A stretch of DNA of 64,000 bases, taken from NCBI GenBank assembly GCA_017311185.1, contig JAESUZ010002871.1, positions 2,852,001 through 2,916,000 of the forward strand. The letters run 5' to 3'. Below the pieces are notes generated by a model. It was not told where the DNA came from. It saw only the letters and a program-made list of their open reading frames with translations, and did not search any database. Position 1 is the first letter of the stretch; each line of letters begins with the position of its first letter. The stretch is from Proteles cristata cristata. Taxonomy: Eukaryota; Chordata; Mammalia; Carnivora; Hyaenidae. The position numbers were made by a program, and so were the translations under genes. Shown here piece after piece: positions 22,840-35,110 of this stretch.

Positions 22840-24195
22840 TTCAAAAATTCCTGTCCTATATAAGAGTGCATGCTATCATAAATTTGGTTTTTAATATTAA
22901 TTAGAATGATTGAGTTGAATGTGAAAAAGAACATCATTACAGAACACGTTTTATGTTATCAACTTTTGCAGAAAAAAAATCCACTGAAGGTTTAATAATA
23001 ATATCTCTTTGTATAATTATCTTATTTCCTTTTATATACAGCAAAGAGAAAAGTTGGTACCACTGTAACTTGGTTTATACTTGTTAAAGAAGTAAGGCCT
23101 AGTGTCCTTAAGCAACTTAGAACCAAGGCAGGAGCACAGGCACTGAAAAATATAAAACAATGAATTCACTACTAAGGAAAGTGTTTTCCTACACCAGAGA
23201 GGGGGCATTTACTCTTGGACTTTGGAAGTTATCATTGTTTACATCATTTACAGTCCTCAGGGGACACAGGTTTTCACATTTCAGGCACAAAATTGAAAGT
23301 GCCTAACTGTTTCCTTCTCTCCTCCCTACTGAGCTCTGTGTGTTTTTGTTAAAGGAAGCATTAAACAACCTGTCAGCATATACACGTTGGATTATCGGCT
23401 CTGATTACGTGGAGGGGCTCTGGCCACTACAAAAAGACATTATTGGAAACTTAGAGGCAAGAGAATAAGTGTAACTTAACACTTACTGACTTGGAGACTC
23501 AACTATAGTTCTCTTTATTAGTATTTAATACTCCAGACCCGTTGTTTTTAATTTTCTGAGTACTGACAACCCACTGTGCTTAAACAGCAGCTCTTAATCA
23601 GAACACAATAATTAGATAGTTAGAGCCTGCATGATACTTAGATATTCAAAGGGCTGTACTGCACATAAACAAGTTCACAAGGCTGTTTCTGTTTTCTGAT
23701 TCATATTATTTCTCTTTAAGTATTATCATATAGATACATTTTATATTTTGCTTGTATCAATCATTCAGTACATAGTAATATAAGTGAATGTCAACATATC
23801 ACACACAAGTACTATGACAGAATAACAGTTTAAGAATAAAAATTCAATAAGGGACTAACATAAAAAATTTCAAATACAGAAATACAGCATATTTAACAAG
23901 GAGGGAAAACCTGCTTAGTTGGCAGTCCCTTTAATTTCCAGGTAATGTCACTGGTCTATACCCTGAAAAATCTCTAAATGTGATTGTGACAAATGTCCAG
24001 TTGTTCTACGTCACAGGATGAGAATCAAGTTTTTACTGACAGAATCCCTTAGTTAATGCTAATCCTTTCTAACAAAGCTTTGGGTGAAAAACTCTTTAGA
24101 ATATAGTCAGTTATTATTGTCTATTTCTGTTTTATCTATATCTATTCTTCTACAGATATTTATCTATATCTATTATCTATATCTATTTTTTCTAA
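22840..24195. other. Intronic sequence; holds source segment A
   Basis: The segment at 22878-23034 is paralogous to 20466-20620. I recognise nothing else; (TCTATA)n-like text begins near 24130. Confidence 0.5.
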
Positions 24196-24199
24196 ACTC

Positions 24200-25309
24200 T
24201 ACTTTGACACTCTGTCCTCCTCTGGATAACTACCTTTCTCTTTTTATTAACAAGCTCCTAGAAAAAATAATAAAATATCTTTCTTCTTCCATTCCATTTA
24301 TTCTTCCTCAAAAAGTTACAATATTTTTTTCTTCCTGTTCTTATTATTCTTCTGAAACTGCTGGTCGACCTTTTGTAGCTTTGGTGATGAACATATACTC
24401 CTTTTGAAAACTCTGTCTGTGGGTTTGGTGACATTTTCCTCCTTGTTCTATTACCAATTTCTTTACCCTTTAACCATTTTGGGAGCCTTCTCTTCTTTAG
24501 CCCAGTCTTTGCTGATCCCCAGTCATTAATCCTCTCTTCTCTCATTCTGCAAAATCAATCCAACCAGGGATGTGGCTACCATTATCACCTGTATAAAGCT
24601 TCCCAAAGCCATGTAGTCAGAATCTCTTAAAAACTCAAGGCCCATATTTCCAATGACTTACTCTACATCACAATGTCCCATTGATAGGATGATATGCAGC
24701 AGGAATGAACTGATGCAACTGATTAACGAATGAGTGGTCATGGCAAACCAGCTAGTAATATTTGAAAATTATCTCTACCCAAAGTTAATGCATATACAAA
24801 TATGAACTTGACATTTTTATAAATAATCTTGTGATCCCCATCTAATGTAAGACACTATAAATTCTCTACTTACATAAGCCAAATTGGTCATTCAAATGCC
24901 AATGTTTCTTTTTCTTTCCCCTATAACTATTACAGGCTCAATAGCTTTCATAGTCATGCTCTCACCCTTACTGTCACAACACCATTTCTTGTTTGATTAG
25001 TCCTTATCAATTCTTGACCTGTAGTCTAAACCCCTCGAATGCTATACCTGAGGTGCTTTAGAGTAAAAACTACATAAGATCACTACTTGTTCAAATTTCT
25101 TACATGGCTCCGATAGGCACTAGTATAAAAACAGATAATACTTTATATTTTGTACAGGATCCAGGTGTTCAGGCTCCTGCTCACTTTTCCAACATCAAGT
25201 CTTCCTTCTGTTCAGTTCACATCAAACTCCATGCCTCCACAATTAGTGAGTTATTTCTACTCCCACTCTCTCTCTAGTAGGTCTTTCCATTACCTAAGCC
25301 CGTGTGTGT

Positions 25310-25348
<39 letters not shown>

Positions 25349-25560
25349 ACAGACATTTTGTCTGCCTGGAATGACAGGCTACATATTATTTACCTAGTAG
25401 GTACTTGATCATCCCTCACATCTATGTCTTACTACAAACTCCCTTCTTCCCCCAGGGAGACTAGGAAGCTTTATTTTCTATTTTTCTATATAGCGCCTGT
25501 CTCCTCAGTAGAATAATAGCTCCTTGAGTCTTGAGAGCTTGCAGTTAATTAATTTATGCC
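24200..25560 (+). mobile_element. L2 LINE remnant(s)
   Basis: L2-like text runs forward: 'attttcctccttgttcta' (24433), 'ttctgcaaaatcaatccaac' (24545), 'ctgcctggaatgacaggct' (25361) and 'atagctccttgagtcttgag' (25517). No frame is intact and the limits are approximate. It is broken by a (GT)n at 25302-25346. Confidence 0.5.
25302..25346. repeat. (GT)n microsatellite
   Basis: GT units with a single 'ta' interruption lie within the L2 remnant. Confidence 0.95.
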
Positions 25561-25689
25561 CACAGATTTTAAATTCTATGTGAGAACTCATCTTTTACTT
25601 GGGAAATATATATAAATCTGTGAAATAAGAGTCCAATCCACATACAAATGACTAAAGATTAATTTATGTAAATGTTTGGAATCCTATCA

Positions 25690-25835
25690 TCCATTCTTTA
25701 ATTTACATTTACAAGCTATTTTTTGAGCACCTACTATGTGACAGAAACTGTCCTTGCCTTGAGGTATAAAAAGGTAAAAAAAAAAAAAAACCTTTCTACT
25801 CTTATAAAGCTTATAGTCTTGTTATTTCTAGGGAT
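25690..25835 (-). mobile_element. L2 3'-end fragment
   Basis: 'ttttttgagcacctactatg' and 'ttataaagcttatagtcttg' are the inverted L2 3'-end signature. An A15 run interrupts it. Confidence 0.65.
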
Positions 25836-25839
25836 AAGT

Positions 25840-26770
25840 CAATGAAGTACATTGCTGTAGAAAAAGTCACAAAACTATAATGAAGTAAAGCTGAATTTAA
25901 AATAATGTCTGCGTGCTTACAGATAAAGAATTCCCTTATTTCACTGAAGGCATATGTGTCATATCAACTATGCAAGTGATTTTTGTTCTTTACGTATATT
26001 TGCTTTGAAGTTTTTTAGCTTACCTAGAGTAGATTTATACCCAATTTAAATTACTTGTGAGGCTTTGAAATAATAGCATTTTAGATCTACAATATTTTAA
26101 ATATAGTATGTTCAAATATGTAAGCTACAATAGTAAATACAGTAACAGAAGATTCATAAGTGTAATAAGCTATTGGTACGCTTAACAAGCAACCTTAAAT
26201 TGTGAAAGTAATTCTCTGTAATAATGTAAAATGGAGCCAATAATCGATAGCATTTAAGTCAGCATGCAAGCTCTTATCCAAAAGTATAGGTTAATAATGA
26301 AGACAATAAGCTAATTATCTAAATGGAAATTTAAAGAGCGAGTTGGCATATCCACAAACTTCTGCAGAAAACATTTTTACATTTTAATAACCCAATATGA
26401 AGTGGAAACTGGGAATGGTCTTATAATTCCATTTCTTGAATCAGATTTGTGGTGTGTTCTTGAGCCGACCTACTCATATATCCAGTGAAATCACTAGCAT
26501 AGGAGTAAACAAAAGCCCATATGCAAAAGCCCATAATCAAGTATGATGCACATGCATAGCCATAAGGTGGGAACACAGTCGGATTACCAAAGCAAGTCTG
26601 TACAGTGAGAACAGCACACTTTAGCGTACTTCAGGAGGAGGTCTTAGTAGAAATGTTCATACTCTGTTTTGAAACCATGAAGGCAGCTCCACTAACCAGG
26701 AAACTTTTATAAAATTTTCCAATTTCTTTTTATAAAATGACATAATATATTTTAATATATCAACAGAAAT
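25840..26770. other. Intron 29, donor-proximal unique sequence
   Basis: The 930 bp downstream of the exon donor on the gene strand are AT-rich and free of recognisable repeats. Confidence 0.6.
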
Positions 26771-26772
26771 AC

Positions 26773-26923
26773 CTGGTTTGTCCCATGAGAATACGGAAAT
26801 CCACCAATAAACACAGATCCTGATTCTAGCAAGGGTTTTCCAGATGTGTGATTGAGAGATTCACTTGCTTTCACAGTCTTTCCTAGAAGAGTCAGTGCAG
26901 CTCGACACGGATCAAATTCTTGC
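26773..26923 (-). CDS. EYS: EYS internal exon (human exon 29 equivalent), laminin-G domain
   Basis: On the minus strand a T-rich tract (26940-26950) and 'ggttgcag' form the acceptor, and 'aaccag|gtatttctg' the donor. The 151-bp exon carries the third base of a codon, then 50 uninterrupted codons, so it enters in phase 2 and leaves in phase 0. Residues 33-50 read ESGSVFIGGFPYSHGTNQ; FIGGFP fits the conserved strand-and-turn (hydrophobic-x-G-G-x-P) of the second half of a laminin-G domain, and the domain must continue into the next exon. From memory, human EYS exon 29 spans c.5928-6078: the same 151 bp, the same phase and codons 1977-2026. Residue 41 here, the second Gly of GG, falls at codon 2017, the site of the known retinal-disease variant Gly2017Val. 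EYS is a secreted EGF/laminin-G protein of the photoreceptor ciliary region. No stop or splice defect is seen. Another laminin-G gene is possible but less likely. Confidence 0.85.
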
Positions 26924-26960
26924 CTGCAACCATTTAGGAAAAAAAAAAATGGTTTTAGCA
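26924..26960 (-). promoter_or_regulatory. EYS: 3' splice site of EYS exon 29
   Basis: The acceptor AG is at 26924-26925 (as ct on the plus strand), with a long U-rich tract upstream. 'tgctaaa' about 30 bases upstream (26954-26960) is a plausible branch-point region. These are the normal signals of a strong acceptor. Confidence 0.8.
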
Positions 26961-27369
26961 TGTGGTGTATAAACATTTGTCTGACCAATTAACTAAGCTA
27001 TTAACAAGAAAGATTTAAGTAAACAGATAATCTCACCATAAAGCCAACAAAGCCAGAAGTAGATTAATCTGTTCTAAATTAGAAGCCCTTAATGTTTTAA
27101 GTACATGAATGCAAATGCAAAGTTAAATTTTGACAAAACAACAAATTGTGGCAATCACTTATTGAAATAAATAAATCCTGATAATAAACATAACATTCTC
27201 ATCAGTGTCTAAAATGACATTAAGAACATAATATTCTACTTCAGTTTTTTACATTGTTTAATTTTCTGTGTGAGTGAAAACTATTGAAAAGAATTGGGTT
27301 TAAATATGGTTATCAAGTGTACAATATATCTTTGACTACAGGAGTGAATGTGTGTATGTTCCCAGGCAC

Positions 27370-28375
27370 TCTATTTTATTGGTCTATGTTTCTACCCCTG
27401 TACCAACATCACACTGAAATACTCATACTTTTTATTAAGTCCAGATATTTGCAGTGGAAATCCTCTTACTTTGTTCATCTTTTTGAATTGAGATTATCAA
27501 ATATCTTCTCCTTTTTTTGTCTTTATTATAATGAATTTTGCTGGTTTTTAAATATTTGAATGCATTCCTGATATAAATCTACTTGGTCGTAGATGTATGT
27601 TGATTTTATATAACACTGGATTCACTTTTCTATATATTGAAGAATATATATATATATATATTATATATTATATATATTATATATATATATATTATATATA
27701 TATATATATTAGAGTGATTGGCCTCAGACCTCCTCTCTTGTATTGCTCTTATAAAATTTTTGTGTCAAAATTATGCTGTCCTTATATTATTTCAGAAAGT
27801 TTATGTAATACTGATGTTATCTCTAGTTTTCGTTATTTGTTGAATTCACTAGTACAGCCCACTGGACTTGGGGTTTTTACTGAGGAAGTTACTAAGTAAG
27901 GATTCAATGTATTTAATCAATGCAGATATCTATGCATTATCATGTCCATTTTATTAAATTCTATTTTTATAGAAACATTTTCATTTAACCTGAATTTTCA
28001 AAATTATTGGCATAAATATTTTATTTACCTAAAATATTGGCACAAAATATATTTACGCCAAATATTATTGCCAATAAAAATATAATTGGTGTTGGGAATC
28101 TAACAATGTCTCTCTTGTAATATTGGCTGTTTGTGCCTTTTCTCATTTTATTTGTTTTGTAGCTCAATCTTGGTAGAGAGTGGCAAATTTCTAAGAACAC
28201 ACTTTTGGCATTGTTAGTAGTTGCTATCCTATGTTGTTTTCTACTCCATTAGCTTTTGTTTTTATTTTTATTATTTTCTTCTTTTCACTTTCTTTGGGCT
28301 TAATTTACTCTCCTACGTCTAGGGTGTTTAATATAAGCTCTCAAGACTGTATTTTCTAAGAATAAATTTACCTAT
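27370..28375 (-). mobile_element. Old L1 ORF2 fragment
   Basis: Inverted L1 ORF2 landmarks are 'ttattggtctatgtttctac' (27378), 'cattcctgatataaatctac' (27563), 'aattcactagtacagcccac' (27842) and 'tttctttgggcttaattta' (28288). It is heavily mutated, with a TA tract at 27638-27711 and a foldback near 28004-28087. Confidence 0.7.
27638..27711. repeat. (TA)n imperfect palindrome
   Basis: A/T-only alternating sequence (tatat/atata blocks) is capable of cruciform extrusion. It lies within the old L1. Confidence 0.9.
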
Positions 28376-28399
28376 ATACAAAAAGTTCTTCCTCATCAT

Positions 28400-28686
28400 C
28401 TATTCAAAATATATTCTAATATCTTTGTGATTTGTTGTTTTTTGTGTTGTTTTGTTGTTTGTGATGTTGTTTTGGCCCAAATTTTACTCAGAACTGTACA
28501 GAGACTTCTTGGTTATTTTTTATATTATAAAATATTATAAAAGCACAAATTAAGCTTAATCAAAGAATATTCTGTTTCCTTCTAATTCTTGAAATTTATT
28601 CACTTAAGCTGCATAGCCCGGCATATGGTCAATTTTAGTAATGTTCTCATGACCCCAAAAAGTCTCTTCTGTATATGTGAATACAA

Positions 28687-28721
<35 letters not shown>

Positions 28722-30120
28722 AGTTTACACACTTTTGTAGTAAGTAAAGAATAAGAACAATGAAATAAAACATGTATATGACGTATGTACATTTTTTTCT
28801 TAAAAAATATCTGGAGATTTTTTTGCATCCTTCTTATATCTAATTCATGATACAAAGTGAATAAAACTAAGACCAGGTATAGCCATGGAAGCCACTATTA
28901 ATGCTATGACAAAGAAAGTTTTGAAGAGTTTTTGAAAGATCATGCTGTTCTGTATATTAAGAACATGGAAGAAAAGTGTGCTGAACATTTTTAGAATCCA
29001 TTTGATATTCTTGGATGCTGTATTTAGAAGCAAACTAGAAGCTTTCTGGGTTAATTACCTCTTACAATTAAGCTGTTAAAAATATCTTAGGGAGGATATA
29101 GCTTCTAGGAAGTTATTCATTAAATGATAAAAATAAAAAGCACAACTACTTTTCTCTGTCAATCTTTAAAATTTTATGTTTGGAAAAATATTTCATACTG
29201 TTTTGTGATATTGAAATAGTATTAGCAATTATTCACTAAGATTTTGTTAATGAACAAAATTTCCCATATTTCATGAAGCAAAGTAAACCCATTAAGCCAT
29301 CAAACATATTTATTTGGCTATTAATTGTAGCTATAATAACTGAAAAGATAACTTAATATGTATACAATACATATGTATTCATGAATCACTTGAATAAAAC
29401 CACTAAGATCTTTGAAATTTACTATTAAATTTTGTTTTTAAACATAAAACAGGGTAATCCTTTTTATCAGTTAGTTATTACAATTATATCAATAAAATAT
29501 AGGTCATTAATTATATATCTACATTAAATTTTTCTGATATGCATAATGTTCTCTTCATGTGATATATAACATATTGTTGGATATTTAGTTTCTAAGATTT
29601 TAAAGTGATAAATATATATGTTCATACTAGTGTATGAAGTCATATCACTCTTATTTAATCAGAGGAAATGTTCCCAGAAATAAATTGTTGAATCAAATTA
29701 TAGGATTTATCATCAAATTGTCGAATTACACTCTAGAAATTCTATTCCAATTAGCATCGTTAGAATGCAAAGATTTTGTTTACTTTTATATTTCTATTCA
29801 CATAAGATCTATTAGTATTTTCAATATATTCTCTGCAAAACAATCCTTCCCAACAATGAAATAAAAATTTTCCTATATTTTATTTATACATGGATTTGAA
29901 GGTCACTAATATTCACAATATTTTATGTATTTGGTATATATTTCCTCACTTTGTATTTTAGAGCTCCTCAGTGTATTTAAAACCAATTACATTTCTTTAA
30001 TTACTCTAGTGGGACAATTTATCTTAATAATTAGTATACCAATCATTCTCTACTAAAACTCTTCTTAAAAGATTTTTGATATTTCAGCAAGCTTATCATT
30101 TAGAATCTATTTTATTCCAA
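28400..30120. other. Intronic sequence, mostly unassigned
   Basis: A (CA)n lies at 28689-28719. The sequence near 29655-29770 faintly resembles an old LINE 3' region but is too diverged to name. No exon was seen. Confidence 0.5.
28689..28719. repeat. (CA)n microsatellite
   Basis: This is a perfect run of about 15 CA units. Confidence 0.95.
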
Positions 30121-30369
30121 ACATTGTCAGTGGCATTTTATTTTTATTTTTTTAATAGTTTATTGTCAAGTTGGTTTCCATATAACACCCAGTGTTCATG
30201 CCCAACAGGTGCCCTCCTCCATGCCCATAATGCCCCTTCTGCTCCCACCCACCACATCTGCCCTCAGTTTGTTCTGGATTCAATAGTCTCTCATGGTTTG
30301 CCTCCCTACTCCCAACTATTTTTCCCCTTCTTCTCACCCATGGTCCTCCATTAAGTTCCTCCTAATCCT

Positions 30370-33300
30370 CCTATACGTGCAAACATACGGTATCTGTCCT
30401 TCTCTCCCTGACTTATTTTGCTCAGCATAACACCCTCAAGTTCCATTCATGTTGCTACACATGGCCAGAATTCATTCTTTCTCATTGCCATGTAGTATTC
30501 CATTGTACAGATAAACCACATCTTCATCCATTCGTCTGTTGATGGACACGTAGTCTCTTTCCATGTTTTGGCTATTGTTGAGAGTGCTGCTATGAACATT
30601 GGGTACATGTGTCCCTATGCATCAGCACTCCTGTATCCCTTGGGTAAATTCCTAGCAGTGCTATTGCTGGGTCATAGGGCAGTTCTACTGTTAATTTTTT
30701 TGAGGAACCTCCACACTATTTTCCAGAGGGGCTGCACTAGTTTACATTCCCACCAACAGTGGAGTAAGATGCCCGTTTCTCCACATCCTCGCCAGCATCT
30801 AGAGTCCTCTGATTTGCTCATTTTCACCACTCTGACTGTCGTGAGGTGGTATCTCAGTGTGGTTTTGATTTGTATTTCCCTGATGAGGAGGGATGCTGAG
30901 CATCGTTTCATGTGTCTGTTGGCCATCTGGATGTCCTATTTGGAGAAGTGTCTGTTTATATCTTCTGCCCATTTCTTCACTGGATTGTTTGTTTTTTGGG
31001 TGTGGAGTTTGGTGAGTTCCTTATAGATTTTAGATACTAGCCCTTTATCTGATACGTCATTTGCAACTATCTTTTCCCATTCTGTCAGTTGCCTATTCAT
31101 CTTATGGATTGTTCCCTTTGCCGTGCAGAAGCTTTTTATCTTGATGAGGTCCCAATAGTTCATTTTTGCTCTTGATTCCTTTCCCTTTGGGGATGTGTCA
31201 AGTAAGAAATTGCTGCAGTGGAGGTTAAGGAGGTTGTTTCCGGCTTTCTCCTCTAGGGTTTTGATGGTTTCCTATCTCACATTCATGTCCTTTATCCATT
31301 TCGAGTTTATTTTTGTGTATGGTGTGAGAAATTGAACTAGTTTCATTCTTCTGCATGTTGCTGTCCACTTCTCCCAACACCATCTGTTACAGAGGCTGTC
31401 TTTTTTCCATTGGATACTTTTTTCTGCTTTGTCAAAGATTAGTTGGCTGTACACTTTTGGGTACAAATCTGAGTTCTTAATTCTATTCCATTGGTCTATG
31501 TGTCTGTTTTTGTGCCAATACCATACTTTCTTGATGACTTCAGCTTTGTAGTAGAGACTAAAGTCTGGGATGGTGATACCTCCCATTTTGGTTTTCTTCG
31601 TCACTATTACTTTGGCTATTCGGGGTCTTTTGTGGTTCCATACAAATTTTAGGAGAGTTTGTTCTAGTGTTGAGAAGTATGCTGGTGCAATTTTTACTGG
31701 GATTGCACTGAATGTGTGGATTGCTTTGGGTAGTAATGACATTTTAACTATATTTATTCTTCCAATCCATGAGCATGGAATGTTTTTCTATTTCTTTGTG
31801 TCTTCTTCAATTTCCTTCATAAGTTTTCTATAGTTTTCATCATATAGATCTCTTATATCTTTGGTTAGGTTTATTCCTAGGTATTTTATGGTTTTTTGTG
31901 CAATTGTGAATGGAATCATTTTCTTGATTTCTCTGTTGCTTCATTGTTGGTGTATAAAAATGCAACCTATTTCTGTACGTTTTGTACCCTGCAACTTGGC
32001 TGAATTCTTGGATCAGTTCCTGTAGGCTTCTGGTGGAATCTGTCAGGTTTTCTATGTAGAGTATCATGTCGTCTGCAAAAAGTGAAAGGTTGACTTCTGT
32101 TTTGTCAATTCTGATGCCTTTTATTTCCTTTTGTTGTCTGATGGCTGCTGCTAGGACTTCCAGCACTATGTTAAACAATAGTGATTGAGAGTGCACATTC
32201 CTGTAGCGTTCCTGATCTCAGGGGGAGGCTCTCAGTTTTTTTCCCATTGAGGATGATGTTAGCTGAGGGCTTCTGACAGATGCCTTTTATGATGTTTAAG
32301 TAAGTTCCTTCTATCCTGACTTTCTCAAGGGTGTTTATTAAGAAGGGATGCTGTATTTTGTCAAATGCTTTTTCTGCATCTATCGACAGGATCATATGGT
32401 TTTTATCTTTTCTTTTGCTGATATGATGTATCACATTGATTGTATTGCAAATATTGAACCAGCCCTGTGACCCAGGAATGAATCCAACTTGATCTCGGTG
32501 GATAATTCTTTTTATGTGCTGTTGGAATCGATTTGCAAGGATCTTGTTGAGGATTTTTGCATTTGTATTCATCAAGGATATTGGCCTGTAGTTTTCTTTT
32601 TTTGCTGGATGGCTGGTTTGGGAATCGAGTGATACTGGCTTCATAAAATGAGTCTGGAAGTTTTCCTTCGATTTCTATTTTTTGGAATAGCTTGAGAAGA
32701 ATGGGTATTAATTCTATTTTAAATGTCTGGTAGAGTTGCCCAGGGAAGCCATCTGGTCCAGGGCTCTTATTTGTTGGGAGATTTTTGCTAACTGATTTGA
32801 TTTCTTCACTAGTTATGGGTCTGTTCAGATTTTCTATCTCTTCCCGTGTGAATTTTGGTAATGAGTGTGTGTTTAGGAATTTGTCTATTTCAATTTGTCC
32901 ATTTCTTCTAAGTTGTCCAATTTGTTGGCATATAATTTTTCATAGTATTCCCAGATAATTTCTTGTATTTCTGAGGGATTGGTTGTAATAGTCCATTTTC
33001 AGTCATGATTTTGTCTATTTGAGTGCTCTCTCTTTTCTTTTTGAGAAGCCTGGCTAGAGGTTTGTCAATTTTGTTTATTTTTTTCAAAATAACAACTCTT
33101 GGTTTCATTGTTCTGTCAACTGTTTCTTTGGTTTCTATATTGTTTATTTCTGCTCTGATTTTTACTTTTTCTCTTCTCCTACTGGGTTTGGGGTGCTCTT
33201 GTTGGTCTCCCTCTAGTTCCTTTAAGTGCGCTGTTAGATTTTGCACTTGTGCTTCTTCTAATTTCTTCAAATAGGACTGGAGTACAATGTACTTTCCTCT

Positions 33301-34170
33301 TAGGGCTGCCTTTGCCACATCCCATAGAGTTTGGATTGTTGTATTTTCATTTTCATTTGTATCTATATATTTTTTAATTTCTTCTCTAATTGTCTGATTG
33401 GCCCATTCATTCCTTAGAAGGGTGTTCTTTAACCTCCAAGATTTTGGAGGTTTTCCAGACTTCTTCCTGTGATTGATTTCAAGTTTCATAGCATTGTGAT
33501 CTGACAGTGTGCATGGTATGATCTCAACTCTTTTACATTTATTGAGGGCTGCTTTATGTTCCAGTATGTGATCTATCTTGGAGAATGTGCCATCCGCCCT
33601 TGAGAAGAAAGTGAATTCCATGGCCTCAGGATGTAGACTTCTAAATATATCTGTCAGATCCATCTGGTACAATGTGTCATTCAAGTCCATTGTTTCTTTA
33701 GTGATTTTCTGTCTGGTAGATCTATCCATTGCTTAAATGGAGTATTAAAGTGCCCTGCTATTAGCACATTCTTATCTATAAGATTGTTTCTGTTTGTGAT
33801 TGTTTTATATATTTAGGTGCTCCCATATTCTGTGTGTAGACATTTATAATCGTTAGTTCTTTCTGATGGATAGACCCTGTAATTATTATATAATGCCCTT
33901 CTTCATCCCTTGTTACTGTCTTTAAAGTCCTGTTTGTCTGATATAAGTATAGCTACTCCAGCTTTCTTTTGACTTCCAGTGGCATGATATATATTTCTCT
34001 AGCCCCTTACTTTTAATCTGAAGGTGTTTTCCAATCTAAAATGTGTTTATTGTACACAGCAAATAGATCTCGTTTTTTTTATCCATTCTGCTACCCTATG
34101 TCTTTTTATTGCAGCATTCAGCCCATTTACATTCAGTGTTATCATTGAAATTTATGGGTTTAGAGTCATT
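30370..34170 (-). pseudogene. L1 ORF2 (endonuclease-reverse transcriptase), broken
   Basis: Open segments in several frames cover the protein. 33729-32908 holds the end of the endonuclease (IDHIL and LSDHN motifs) and the linker. 32644-32171 holds RT fingers/palm ([20 protein letters not shown]), with the usual GTRQGCPLS-type motif degraded to GTLQECALS. 32196-31840 holds the catalytic FADD. 31742-31272 holds the thumb. 31163-30936 and 30926-30672 hold the C-terminal region with the Cys-rich CWRGCGE...HCWWEC motif. The frame shifts near 32180 and again between later pieces, and the N-terminal endonuclease (33730-34170) has stops. It cannot make active protein. Confidence 0.92.
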
Positions 34171-34239
34171 GTGTTGTTGGTAGGATTCATGCTTGTGGTG
34201 GTGTCTCTAGTATCTTGCCTTTTCCTTGTAACATTTCCC

Positions 34240-35110
34240 TCAAGAGTCCCCCTCAGTTTTTCTTGTAGAGCTGGTTCAGTGGTGACATATTCTTTCAATT
34301 TTTGTTTATTTGGAAGACTTTTATCTCTCCTTCTGTTCTGAATAACAAGCTTGCTGGATAGAGGATTCTTGGCTGCATATTTTTTCTGTTCATCACATTG
34401 AAGTCTCCTGCCATTCTTTCCTGGCCTGCCAAGTTTCAGTCGATATGTCTGTCACCACCCTGATAGGTTTTCCTTTGTATGTTAGGGCCCTTTTCTTCCC
34501 TAGCTGCTTCAAGAATTCTCTTTGTCCTTAAATTTGCCAGTTTCACTATATGTTGTGAAGAAGATGGATTCACATTATGTCTGAAGGGAGTTCTCTGTGC
34601 CTCTTGAATTTCAACATCTACTTCCCTACCCAGATTGTGGAAATTCTCTGCCATAATTTGTTCCAGGACTCCTTCAGCACCTTTCCCTCTCTCTTCCTCT
34701 TCTGGGATTCCTATGATATGGATATTGTTCCATTTAATTGTATCACTGAGCTCTCAAAGTCTCTTTTCATGTTACCTGATCAGTTTATCTCTTTTTCTCA
34801 GTTTCTTATTTTTCTATAATTGTGTCTTCTAAATTACTTATTCTCCTTTCTGCCTCTTCAATCCGTGCATTGGACACCTCCATTTTATTGTGTATTTCAT
34901 TTTTAGCATTTTTTAATTCATCATAACTTTTTAAGCTCCATAGTGCTTGTAGCCATAGTTTCTCTGATGTTCTCCATGCTGTTTTCAAGCCCAGTGATTA
35001 TTTTTATGATTATTTTTCTAAATTCTTGTTCAGTTTTGTTGCTTATATCTGTTTTGAGCAGTTCTTTAGCTGTCATTTCTTCCTGTAATTTCTTTGGGGA
35101 GAGCTCTTAC
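34240..35110 (-). pseudogene. L1 ORF1 (RNA-binding protein), broken
   Basis: A coiled-coil-like stretch lies at 34988-34806 (NARIEEAERRISNLED). The RRM/C-terminal region is at 34654-34436 (MAENFHNLGRE, IQEAQRTPFRHN). The C-terminal tail 'TTEPALQEKLRG' is near 34260-34295. Stops and frameshifts separate the pieces. In L1 this protein forms trimers that coat the RNA; this copy is not functional. Confidence 0.88.

Larger units (their letters stand above)
1..26772 (-). other. EYS: EYS intron 29 (partial, inferred)
   Basis: This is all sequence downstream of the exon donor on the minus strand. No second exon was found: no other minus-strand open segment here has a convincing acceptor, laminin-G or EGF-like content and a donor. 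Repeats fill a large part and are listed separately. Very large introns are a known property of EYS, so more than 26.7 kb without the next exon is unsurprising. The assignment depends entirely on the exon call. Confidence 0.7.

Noticed and set aside
30568..31026. 152-codon plus-strand open frame, the longest plus-strand frame near the L1
   Set aside because: It is antisense to L1 ORF2 and its 'protein' is the complement of known L1 sequence.
31570..34819. Several plus-strand hydrophobic frames (e.g. 31570-31833, 33023-33274, 34024-34341, 34577-34819) suggesting membrane proteins
   Set aside because: All are antisense to L1 ORF1/ORF2; A-rich sense sequence yields Phe/Leu/Ser-rich antisense translation.
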